NCBI GenBank assembly: GCA_018814635.1
Contig: JAHIYV010000092.1
Coordinates: 1 to 5,046, forward strand
DNA: 5,046 bases
From: Patescibacteria group bacterium
GTDB taxonomy: Bacteria; Patescibacteriota; Minisyncoccia; Phycocordibacterales; JAGLOS01
Direction of reading: 5' to 3'
The notes beneath the pieces are model-generated. The model was given only the letters and a program-made list of their open reading frames with translations, searched no databases and was not told the DNA's origin. A program made the translations under genes and the position numbers. This document shows, one piece after another, positions 1 to 5,046 of this stretch (position 1 is the stretch's first letter; each line of letters opens with the position of its first letter).

Positions 1-12
1 CAACTACGATTA

Positions 13-51
13 TTTACCCCATTAGATAATTGCATATCTAACGGGGTTTAC
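13..51. repeat. Hairpin repeat unit 1 (TTTAC-bounded)
   Basis: An inverted repeat: left arm ACCCCATTAGATA (16-28) pairs with right arm TATCTAACGGGGT (35-47), giving 12 Watson-Crick pairs and one A/C mismatch that becomes a G-U wobble in minus-strand RNA. The word TTTAC stands at both edges (13-17 and 47-51). The left half, from 10 to 30, matches 64-84 at 19 of 21 bases and 2631-2651 at 17 of 21, so it belongs to a family in this window. No T-run follows on either strand, so it does not look like an intrinsic terminator. Confidence 0.75.
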
Positions 52-66
52 CAACCTCCGATTTTA

Positions 67-104
67 TTTATCCCGTTAGATAATGGTTTATATCTAACTG
101 GGAT
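67..104. repeat. Hairpin repeat unit 2
   Basis: Left arm 70-82 pairs with right arm 91-104 through 13 Watson-Crick pairs, leaving T99 as a single bulge; the loop is 8 bases. It is the same family as the unit at 13-51. The second stem pair is T-A here but C-G in unit 1, so base pairing is kept although the sequence changed. The flanking TTTAC is degenerate (TTTAT on the left). Confidence 0.7.
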
Positions 105-116
105 TAGAGGTTTTGA

Positions 117-141
117 ATGAGCGAGGTTCAACCTCGCTCAT
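117..141. repeat. Perfect 25-bp palindrome
   Basis: Arms of 12 bases (117-128 and 130-141), beginning ATGAGCGAGG, are exact reverse complements around C129. As RNA it would form a stable GC-rich hairpin with a small loop. The right arm doubles as the first half of the adjoining tandem array. No U-tract follows, so terminator function is not supported. Confidence 0.8.
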
Positions 142-278
142 ACTCGCTCATACCTCGCTCATACTCGCTCATATATGAGCCGTTAGTTAAGCCGTTCTGG
201 AGGAGTGTTGTAGGCAGAATGTTTAAATTATGCCACTTAGGGGTGAAACCCCTAAATGAACCCCTAAATGAGAATTAA
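117..278 (+). CDS. Possible small ORF of 53 codons inside repeats, unknown function
   Basis: An open frame runs from ATG at 117, just after an in-frame TGA at 114-116, to TAA at 276-278. A Shine-Dalgarno-like AGAGG lies at 106-110, six bases before the ATG, a signal the three large genes lack. The 21-bp tandem repeat (131-172) and the 12-bp tandem repeat (248-271) are both multiples of three, so the peptide carries PRSYSLI twice and PLNE twice. A second GGAGGAG (199-205) precedes an in-frame ATG at 219, but 13 bases away, which is long. I recognise no domain, signal peptide or clear membrane segment. The reading frame may simply be a by-product of repeats in a non-coding spacer; that is as likely as a real gene. 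It converges with topA, leaving 20 bases between the two stop codons. Confidence 0.25.
   Translation: MSEVQPRSYSLIPRSYSLIYEPLVKPFWRSVVGRMFKLCHLGVKPLNEPLNEN
131..172. repeat. 21-bp tandem repeat, two exact copies
   Basis: Copies at 131-151 and 152-172 are identical. Each is made of an 11-base half, ACCTCGCTCAT, and a 10-base half, ACTCGCTCAT, so the word CTCGCTCAT occurs four times. The array is flanked by inverted copies of the same word: ATGAGCG at 117 and ATGAGC at 175. There is no unique spacer between copies, so it is not a CRISPR array. Confidence 0.85.
167..180. repeat. 14-bp perfect palindrome closing the array
   Basis: GCTCATATATGAGC reads the same on both strands. It overlaps the end of the last tandem half-unit and gives the 117-180 block an inverted copy of the GAGC word at each end. 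Confidence 0.7.
237..271. repeat. Short hairpin plus 12-bp tandem repeat
   Basis: TTAGGGG (237-243) pairs with CCCCTAA (249-255) around a small loop rich in GAAA. Overlapping it, the 12-base unit ACCCCTAAATGA occurs twice back to back at 248-259 and 260-271. The unit length keeps the reading frame of the possible small ORF. The hairpin lies downstream of topA on the minus strand but has no U-tract after it there. Confidence 0.6.
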
Positions 279-291
279 AAAAGGGTTTTTT
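259..291. terminator. Weak candidate terminator between convergent units
   Basis: On the plus strand AACCC (259-263) can pair with GGGTT (283-287) and is followed by four more T residues (288-291) and a T-rich tail, for transcripts arriving from the left. On the minus strand, just after the topA stop, AAAAAA-CCC-TTTTTT (277-291) could fold into an A-U-only hairpin. Neither is a canonical GC-rich stem with a clean U-tract. The main support is position, where transcription of topA should end. Confidence 0.25.
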
Positions 292-298
292 GATTATT

Positions 299-2506
299 TT
301 ATTTTGCGTCTAGTTTATGTGGGTTATGATTGGGGCAGGTTTTGTTGCTGCAACGCTCTGGGATGGTTTTGGTTCCTGTCATCATAAGCGCTCCACATTT
401 TTCTCCATCTTTGTCTTTTCGGACATAAGAACAGATGTTTCCTGTTGGTTTGGCTTTGATTGCGTACTTACATTTTGGATAATTTGAACAGCTGTAAAAA
501 ATGCCGAAGCGTCCTTTTCGTTCCACCATCTCTCCTTTTTTACATTCGGGGCATATAACACCCGTTGCTTTTCTTTTTGTTTCTTCTTCAGATTCTTCTA
601 TGTATTTACATTTTGGATAATTGCTACAAGAAATAAATTTACCAAACCGCCCTTCGCGTTCTGCTAATTTTCCATCTTTGCATTTTGGACACATTTTTCC
701 TGTTTCTTTTGGACCAGCCAATTCCTTGCCTTCAATAGTACGCGCGCCACTACACTTTGGAAATTTTGAACAACTCATAAATTTGCCATTTTTACCTAAT
801 TTAATAATCATTTTGTCCCCGCATTTTGGGCATTTATATTGTTCATCAGCATTACCCAGTGTGTTAACTTTTTCTATATTTTCTTTTGAGAGCACATCTT
901 TTGAAAATGGACCATAAAATTCTTCAAGTGTAACCCTGTAACCTCTTTTCCCCTCAGCAATATCATCAAGCTCTTCTTCCATTTTTGCGGTAAAATCATC
1001 GCTGATATATTTCATAAAATATTTTTCAAGAAAGTCATTTACAACTTCTCCCGTATCTGTTGGAAAAAGGGTGCGACCTTGTTTTTCTACATAACCACGA
1101 TTGTCTAAAGTTTTCATAATAGAGGCGTAAGTGCTTGGCCGTCCAATTCCGCGTTTTTCTAATTCTTTAATAAGTCCCGCTTCAGTGTATCGGTTTGGGG
1201 GTTGTGTTTGTTTTTCCTCAGAATCAATAGAGACAAGTTCTAATGTTTCATTTTTACTTAATTTCGGAAGTTCAACATCCTCGCTTTTTGCGGCTGGATC
1301 TGCCAAAAACCATCCGGGGAACAACACCCGCGCGCCCATAATTGAAAAATTAGGAATTTTATGTTCGTGAATATTTGTAATAACTTTGGTTCGTAAAATT
1401 TTCGCATCACTCATTTGTGAAGCGATCGTACGCGCCCTAATAAGTTGATAAAGTTTATTCTGATCAACGCTGTTGTTAATAGTTTTTACTTTAACATGAC
1501 TTGGGCGAATAGCTTCATGCGCTTCTTGCGCGTTTTTTGAACGAGTTTTATAAACTCGCGACATATATAAATTTTTGCCAAAATCTTCTTCAATAATTCG
1601 CGCAATTTGTCCTTGGGCATCTTTTGATAAAGTTGTGGAATCTGTTCGCATATAAGTAATATGGCCTGCTTCATAAAGTTTTTGCGCAATTTGCATTGCG
1701 CGTGACGGAGACAAACCTAAACGAGAACTCGCGGTTTGTTGGAGAGTGGATGTTGTAAAAGGAGCGTATGGCGCGCGGCGAGTTTCTGTTTCTTTAATAT
1801 CAGAAATAAACCAAGAACCCGCGCGAGCTTTTTCTAAAATATCATCCACAAGTTTTTTATCGCGCGGTTCTTCTTCGCAAACAGTTTCAAATACCACACC
1901 ATTTTTTGTTTTATTTCGTGCTGTAATAGTCCAAAATGTTTCCGTATTAAACGCGCGTATTTCTCGTTCTTTCTCCATAATTATTCGCAGAGCAGGGGAT
2001 TGAACGCGCCCAGCAGAAAGTCCGTATCGCACTTTTTTCCAAATTAAACCAGACAAGTCGTAACCAACCAAACGATCAAGCACTCGTCGAGCTTCTTGTG
2101 CTTGTCGCAGATCTTGGTCTATGGCGCGCGGATGTCCAAGCGCTTCTTCAATGGCTGATTTGGTAATTTCATTAAAAACAATCCTTTTTACATTAGCGTT
2201 TTTATCAAGATTTAATGCCTCCACAATATGCCAAGCAATCGCTTCTCCTTCTCGGTCGGGGTCCATAGCCAGTAAAATCTCATCAGCTTTTTTTGCGGAT
2301 TTTTTTAAGTCGGCAACAATTCTTTCTTTCCCCGCGATAATTTCATAATGAGGAATAAAACCCCCCTCTATATCAATAGCTTTTTTATTATTTTTCGGCA
2401 GGTCTCTAATATGTCCCACACTAGCTTTAACAGTGTAAGACGAATCGCTTATATATTTAGTAAGAGTCTTTATTTTTGTCGGCGACTCAACAATCAATAA
2501 TTTCAT
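299..2506 (-). CDS. topA: DNA topoisomerase I (type IA), zinc-ribbon tailed
   Basis: A 735-residue type IA topoisomerase, which relaxes negatively supercoiled DNA by cutting one strand through a 5'-phosphotyrosine and passing the other. The N-terminal TOPRIM domain shows E7 in LLIVESPTK and the metal-binding D82-P-D84-R-E86 motif. SAGRVQSPAL (164-173) is a family signature. The catalytic tyrosine is Y285 in GHITYMRTDS, with R287 beside it, and HEAIRP (330-335) and GIGRPSTY (453-460) follow. The C-terminus has three canonical four-cysteine zinc ribbons (C559/562/579/585, C606/609/627/633, C652/655/673/679) and a fourth variant one (C692/704/719/724). The protein is shorter than the 865-residue E. 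coli enzyme but has every core motif. The ATG at 2506 gives a proper MKLLIVESPTK start; no Shine-Dalgarno precedes it. It diverges from the ATPase operon. Confidence 0.97.
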   Translation of the reverse strand: MKLLIVESPTKIKTLTKYISDSSYTVKASVGHIRDLPKNNKKAIDIEGGFIPHYEIIAGKERIVADLKKSAKKADEILLAMDPDREGEAIAWHIVEALNLDKNANVKRIVFNEITKSAIEEALGHPRAIDQDLRQAQEARRVLDRLVGYDLSGLIWKKVRYGLSAGRVQSPALRIIMEKEREIRAFNTETFWTITARNKTKNGVVFETVCEEEPRDKKLVDDILEKARAGSWFISDIKETETRRAPYAPFTTSTLQQTASSRLGLSPSRAMQIAQKLYEAGHITYMRTDSTTLSKDAQGQIARIIEEDFGKNLYMSRVYKTRSKNAQEAHEAIRPSHVKVKTINNSVDQNKLYQLIRARTIASQMSDAKILRTKVITNIHEHKIPNFSIMGARVLFPGWFLADPAAKSEDVELPKLSKNETLELVSIDSEEKQTQPPNRYTEAGLIKELEKRGIGRPSTYASIMKTLDNRGYVEKQGRTLFPTDTGEVVNDFLEKYFMKYISDDFTAKMEEELDDIAEGKRGYRVTLEEFYGPFSKDVLSKENIEKVNTLGNADEQYKCPKCGDKMIIKLGKNGKFMSCSKFPKCSGARTIEGKELAGPKETGKMCPKCKDGKLAEREGRFGKFISCSNYPKCKYIEESEEETKRKATGVICPECKKGEMVERKGRFGIFYSCSNYPKCKYAIKAKPTGNICSYVRKDKDGEKCGALMMTGTKTIPERCSNKTCPNHNPHKLDAK

Positions 2507-2532
2507 AGTATATATTTGTACTACAAAAAAAA

Positions 2533-2596
2533 TTTTTTAGCAAAGTTTTTTGTTTATTACAGTTGTGGCGAATTATACAAAATTATTGCTAAAAAA
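2533..2596. repeat. 11-bp inverted repeat spanning the topA promoter
   Basis: TTTTTTAGCAA (2533-2543) and TTGCTAAAAAA (2586-2596) are exact reverse complements separated by 42 bases. The right arm contains the proposed -35 of the rightward promoter and overlaps that of the leftward one; the left arm lies in the topA leader. Paired arms could be an operator bound by a looping repressor, or an RNA or cruciform stem. An A-tract/T-tract junction (2525-2538) overlaps the left arm and may bend DNA. Confidence 0.5.
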
Positions 2597-2599
2597 CAA
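2572..2599 (-). promoter_or_regulatory. Candidate sigma70 promoter for topA
   Basis: Read on the minus strand, -35 TTGTTT (2599-2594) is followed after 16 bases by a perfect -10 TATAAT (2577-2572). Transcription would start near 2565, leaving a leader of roughly 58 bases before the ATG at 2506. The -35 overlaps the inverted-repeat arm and lies next to the -35 of the divergent promoter. Confidence 0.55.
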
Positions 2600-2614
2600 A
2601 ACCAGTGGTATAGT
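2586..2614 (+). promoter_or_regulatory. Candidate sigma70 promoter for the V-ATPase operon
   Basis: TTGCTA (2586-2591) is a 4-of-6 match to the -35 consensus. Exactly 17 bases later comes TATAGT (2609-2614), a 5-of-6 match to -10, preceded by TGG, the extended -10 element. Transcription would begin near 2621, giving an untranslated leader of almost 150 bases that holds two hairpin repeats before the ATG at 2769. Confidence 0.5.
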
Positions 2615-2633
2615 GCCCCCATATTTAATTTTA

Positions 2634-2692
2634 TTTACCCTGTGAAATAATTTTTGTTTAGCAAAAATTGCTCCGTATTTAGCAGGGTTTAC
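2634..2692. repeat. Hairpin repeat unit 3, expanded
   Basis: ACCCTGTGAAAT (2637-2648) pairs with ATTTAGCAGGGT (2677-2688) by 10 Watson-Crick pairs, one G-U wobble and one mismatch. A second stem, AATTTTTG (2649-2656) with CAAAAATT (2662-2669), is nested inside. The left half resembles the unit at 13-51 (17 of 21 bases). The stem has T-A at its fifth pair where other units have C-G. TTTAC borders it at 2634-2638 and 2688-2692, the latter shared with the next unit. Confidence 0.65.
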
Positions 2693-2740
2693 CCCATTAA
2701 ATCCTACAAAGCAGGTGCAAAGCAATTTAACGGGGTTTAC
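2688..2740. repeat. Hairpin repeat unit 4
   Basis: ACCCCATTAAAT (2691-2702) pairs with ATTTAACGGGGT (2725-2736), with the same A/C mismatch at the sixth position as unit 1. TTTAC borders it at 2688-2692 and 2736-2740. Its right edge closely matches unit 1, sharing TAACGGGGTTTAC. It sits in the proposed leader of the ATPase operon, ending 28 bases before the first ATG, and lacks a following T-run. Confidence 0.7.
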
Positions 2741-2768
2741 TTAGTTTTTAGTTTAATTCTTAAAAATT

Positions 2769-3080
2769 ATGACATTATTTGTTGATGAAATTATTGCTTC
2801 TGAAGAAAAAGCTCGGGAAATGGATGAAAAAGCTCGGGAGGATTTTGTGGTGCGGACAGAAAAACAACTTTTACTTCAAAAAAGTAAAGAGAGTGAGCTA
2901 AAAAAGAAACTACAAGAAGAGCGTTCTCAAAAAATTGATACACAAAAAAAAGAATTGAAAATTTTATATCAAAATATTCTTTTAAGTGCCGAAAAGCAAA
3001 GTGAAAAAATTAAACTTGAATCAAAAGAAAAGATGATTGAGATTATTGATTTTGTAATTAAAAATCTTTCTCTAAAATAA
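2769..3080 (+). CDS. V-type ATPase peripheral-stalk subunit (G/H type, NtpF-like)
   Basis: A 103-residue, highly charged protein rich in Lys, Glu and Gln, with no membrane segment and almost no helix-breaking residues (no proline or glycine). It should be one long amphipathic helix forming a coiled coil from about residue 8 to 95. This fits the small stalk subunit (archaeal H, Thermus G, Enterococcus NtpF), which pairs with subunit E and links the catalytic head to subunit I. Sequence alone would only say coiled coil; the assignment rests on its size and on the next gene, ntpI, starting three bases after its stop, the order seen in Enterococcus and Thermus operons. Two heptads (residues 12-18 and 19-25, both with EKARE) come from a 21-bp tandem duplication. 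The ATG has no Shine-Dalgarno. It is probably transcribed from the promoter near 2609. Confidence 0.8.
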   Translation: MTLFVDEIIASEEKAREMDEKAREDFVVRTEKQLLLQKSKESELKKKLQEERSQKIDTQKKELKILYQNILLSAEKQSEKIKLESKEKMIEIIDFVIKNLSLK

Positions 3081-3083
3081 TCT

Positions 3084-5027
3084 ATGGCTGTAATTGAAAT
3101 GCAGAAAATCCAGCTTTTGGTACACAAAACAGCAGTGACTGATGTTTTGCGCGCTGTACAAAAATTGGGTGTTTTGCAATTCACTCAAGTTCTTGATGAA
3201 GAAAAAAACTTAAAACAAAAAGAAAAAACTGTTTTTGAATTTAATTATGTGAGTAGTCGTTTGGATTTTGCCGTAAAGTTTCTTTCTCTTTATGCGAAAC
3301 CAACAAATAAACTTGTGGAAATGCTGGAGGGTTCTCGTATTCGTGTTACAGGAAAACATTTATATGAAGTTGCAAATTCTTTCTATTACAATGACATTAT
3401 TGACGAGACGCAAGATATTGAAGTTCAACAAAATGCTTTACAGGCAAAGCTAAAGCAATTAGCGGAAGAAGAAAAGACATTATTGCCTTGGGTTGATATG
3501 GACATAGCGCTTAGTGTGCCTTTAGATACAAACACTACTCGTACAATGTTTTTGTTGGGTAAAAAAAAGCGTTCCATTGATTTTTTTTTGGAAGATATAA
3601 AAAAAGAAGAATGCCATTTTAATATTATTGAAGTAACAGAAAAAAATTTTGTTTTTACTAGTCTAAAAACAGATGTTGAAATGCTTGAAAAAAAGGTGCG
3701 AGAAAATGAGCTGGAAATTGTTTCTTTGTCTAAACGAAGGGGTACCGCGCGCGAGGAAATAGTCCGTATAGAACGCGCAAAAATTAAAACAATACAGGGT
3801 ATAGAAAAACTCAAAAATCGGGCAATAGAACTTGCCAAACAACTTCCTGAATTAAAAATGGTTAATGATTTTATTTATTGGAAAAAACAGAAACACAATT
3901 TTATGAGTAGTTCACTAACAACCCAAGAAGTTTTTGTGTTTGAGGGATGGTGTCCTACAAAAGTGTTTCAAAAATTGGAACAAGTTATTGCCAATAAAAC
4001 ATCCATTTTTTCATTAAAACATATTGAACCATTAGAGGAGGAAGCTGTTCCAGTAGAAATTGAGAATAGTGGTTTGATTAAACCTTTTGAGGCAGTAACA
4101 AGATTATATGGTTTACCCGGACACCGAGACATTGATCCAACTATTTTCTTGTCATTGTTTTTCTTTGTCTTCTTTGGGTTTGCTCTTACTGATACTGGTT
4201 ATGGTGTAATTTTATTTTTTGTTACAGCTTCTCTTTTGGCGTTTTTTAAACTTCCCAAAGATATTAAACCTTTAATAATGTTGCTTATGCTGGGAGGAAT
4301 CAGCACATCTTTAGCGGGAATGTTATTTGGTGGATATTTTGGAATAGATATGTCCACAATGCCAACATGGTTGCAAGCAATTCAACAATTTGATCCTATT
4401 AAAAATCCCATCGCCGTGTTTGGGTTGTCATTGGGGCTTGGGGTAATTCATATTGTGTTTGGACTTATCCTTCAAATTGTTTCAAAAGCTAAAAATAATG
4501 ATTTAGTCGGGGGTCTTTTAGATCAAGGTCCCTGGGTATTTACTTTTTGCGCGCTTGGTTTATTTATAGCAAGCAAAACAAGTGTAATAGCTATTAATCC
4601 TGAAATTTCTCTTTATATTTTATATGCTGGTATTGCGTCTATTGTCTTACTAACCGGCCATAGAGAGAAAGGCGCGCCTAAAAAAATTATGACAGGAGCT
4701 ATGGGTTTATATAGTGTAGTTGGTTTCTTTTCGGATATTCTTTCGTACTCTCGTTTGTTTGCGTTAGGACTTGCCACAACCGCGATTGCTTTTGCCGTTA
4801 ATATGATTGCTGTTCTGGCGCAAGATATGGTACCGGTTGTTGGAACTTTAGTTATGGTTATAATTTTAGTGATTGGACATTTGTTTAATTTAGTGATAAA
4901 TACGCTTGGGGCATTTATACACAGCGCGCGCTTGCAATTTGTGGAGTTTTTCAGTAAGTTTATCAGCGGATCTGGTGTTGATTTCAAACCATTCAAAAGA
5001 GAAGAAAGGTATGTGATTATTGAGTAA
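3084..5027 (+). CDS. ntpI: V/A-type ATPase membrane subunit I (subunit a)
   Basis: A complete 647-residue subunit I/a, near the usual length of the bacterial family. It is the membrane stator of the rotary ATPase, providing the ion half-channels against the c-ring and anchoring the peripheral stalks. Residues 1-345 form the cytoplasmic domain with coiled-coil stretches around 108-132 and 195-250. From about 353 there are roughly eight membrane helices. Family signatures are IENSGLIKPFEAVTRLYG (326-343), DIDPT (349-353), GYG (372-374), LSYSRLFALGLAT (553-565) with R557, the arginine expected to be essential for ion transfer, GHLFN (598-602), and HSARLQFVEFF (613-623) with R616 and E621. Whether it moves protons or sodium depends on the c subunit, not seen here. 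No Shine-Dalgarno precedes the ATG, suggesting coupling to the upstream gene. An ATG at 5042-5044 may begin the next subunit. Confidence 0.95.
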   Translation: MAVIEMQKIQLLVHKTAVTDVLRAVQKLGVLQFTQVLDEEKNLKQKEKTVFEFNYVSSRLDFAVKFLSLYAKPTNKLVEMLEGSRIRVTGKHLYEVANSFYYNDIIDETQDIEVQQNALQAKLKQLAEEEKTLLPWVDMDIALSVPLDTNTTRTMFLLGKKKRSIDFFLEDIKKEECHFNIIEVTEKNFVFTSLKTDVEMLEKKVRENELEIVSLSKRRGTAREEIVRIERAKIKTIQGIEKLKNRAIELAKQLPELKMVNDFIYWKKQKHNFMSSSLTTQEVFVFEGWCPTKVFQKLEQVIANKTSIFSLKHIEPLEEEAVPVEIENSGLIKPFEAVTRLYGLPGHRDIDPTIFLSLFFFVFFGFALTDTGYGVILFFVTASLLAFFKLPKDIKPLIMLLMLGGISTSLAGMLFGGYFGIDMSTMPTWLQAIQQFDPIKNPIAVFGLSLGLGVIHIVFGLILQIVSKAKNNDLVGGLLDQGPWVFTFCALGLFIASKTSVIAINPEISLYILYAGIASIVLLTGHREKGAPKKIMTGAMGLYSVVGFFSDILSYSRLFALGLATTAIAFAVNMIAVLAQDMVPVVGTLVMVIILVIGHLFNLVINTLGAFIHSARLQFVEFFSKFISGSGVDFKPFKREERYVIIE

Positions 5028-5046
5028 GTTTAACTTGTGAAATGAG

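Noticed and set aside
16..104. The hairpin repeats as a pair of intrinsic terminators for topA
   Set aside because: No U-tract follows either stem in either direction, and the same element also occurs upstream of the ATPase operon, where a terminator would block expression.
131..172. CRISPR array
   Set aside because: Repeats are 21 bases, directly adjacent and without unique spacers; only two copies exist and no cas gene is present.
621..2348. Plus-strand open frames of 75-98 codons inside topA and a 67-codon minus frame
   Set aside because: They lie opposite or out of frame with a gene whose catalytic motifs are intact, and their products are low-complexity Ser/Phe/Ile-rich sequences without recognisable domains.
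2557..2622. A 21-codon minus-strand ORF upstream of topA
   Set aside because: It spans the proposed -35 and -10 of topA, has no ribosome site and no recognisable product.
2969..4996. Minus-strand open frames of 71-137 codons opposite the ATPase genes
   Set aside because: They are antisense shadows of ntpI and the stalk gene, with no ribosome site or domain.
5042..5046. Start of the next ATPase gene (c/K subunit)
   Set aside because: Only ATGAG is visible; the position fits the usual operon order but five bases cannot support a gene call.

Overview
This is an AT-rich bacterial window with three well-supported protein genes and two intergenic stretches full of repeats. The lineage is an inference. 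A V-type (A/V-type) rotary ATPase operon next to a compact TopA, almost no Shine-Dalgarno sequences ahead of the main genes, and small hairpin repeats between genes together suggest a Candidate Phyla Radiation (Patescibacteria/Parcubacteria-like) genome. No rRNA or tRNA is present to prove it. All three main genes use the standard code, end in TAA and look intact.

Layout. Positions 1-298 hold two hairpin repeat units (13-51, 67-104), a palindrome and tandem-repeat cluster (117-180), and a 12-bp tandem repeat (248-271). A doubtful 53-codon ORF (117-278) runs through the cluster. Positions 299-2506 on the minus strand encode DNA topoisomerase I (topA), complete with a TOPRIM domain, catalytic tyrosine and four C-terminal zinc ribbons. 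Positions 2507-2768 are the divergent intergenic region. It has a plausible sigma70 promoter on each strand with overlapping -35 ends, an 11-bp inverted repeat, and two fused copies of the hairpin repeat in the leader of the rightward operon. Positions 2769-3080 encode a short coiled-coil peripheral-stalk subunit (G/H type, NtpF-like) of a V-type ATPase. Positions 3084-5027 encode the large membrane subunit I/a (NtpI). Only 19 bases follow.

How the genes work together. The two rightward genes start a V/A-type ATPase operon in the known order stalk subunit, then I subunit; the proteolipid c/K subunit would be expected next, outside the window. The stalk coiled coil would brace the catalytic head, while subunit I anchors the stalk and forms the ion path against the c-ring. 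TopA is functionally unrelated (it relaxes negative supercoils) but shares the upstream region, so the two transcription units may influence each other.

The most interesting material is non-coding: a hairpin repeat family whose stems show compensatory base changes and whose units are bounded by TTTAC, and the repeat-built small ORF at the left end. I found no clear sign of a new multi-gene system.
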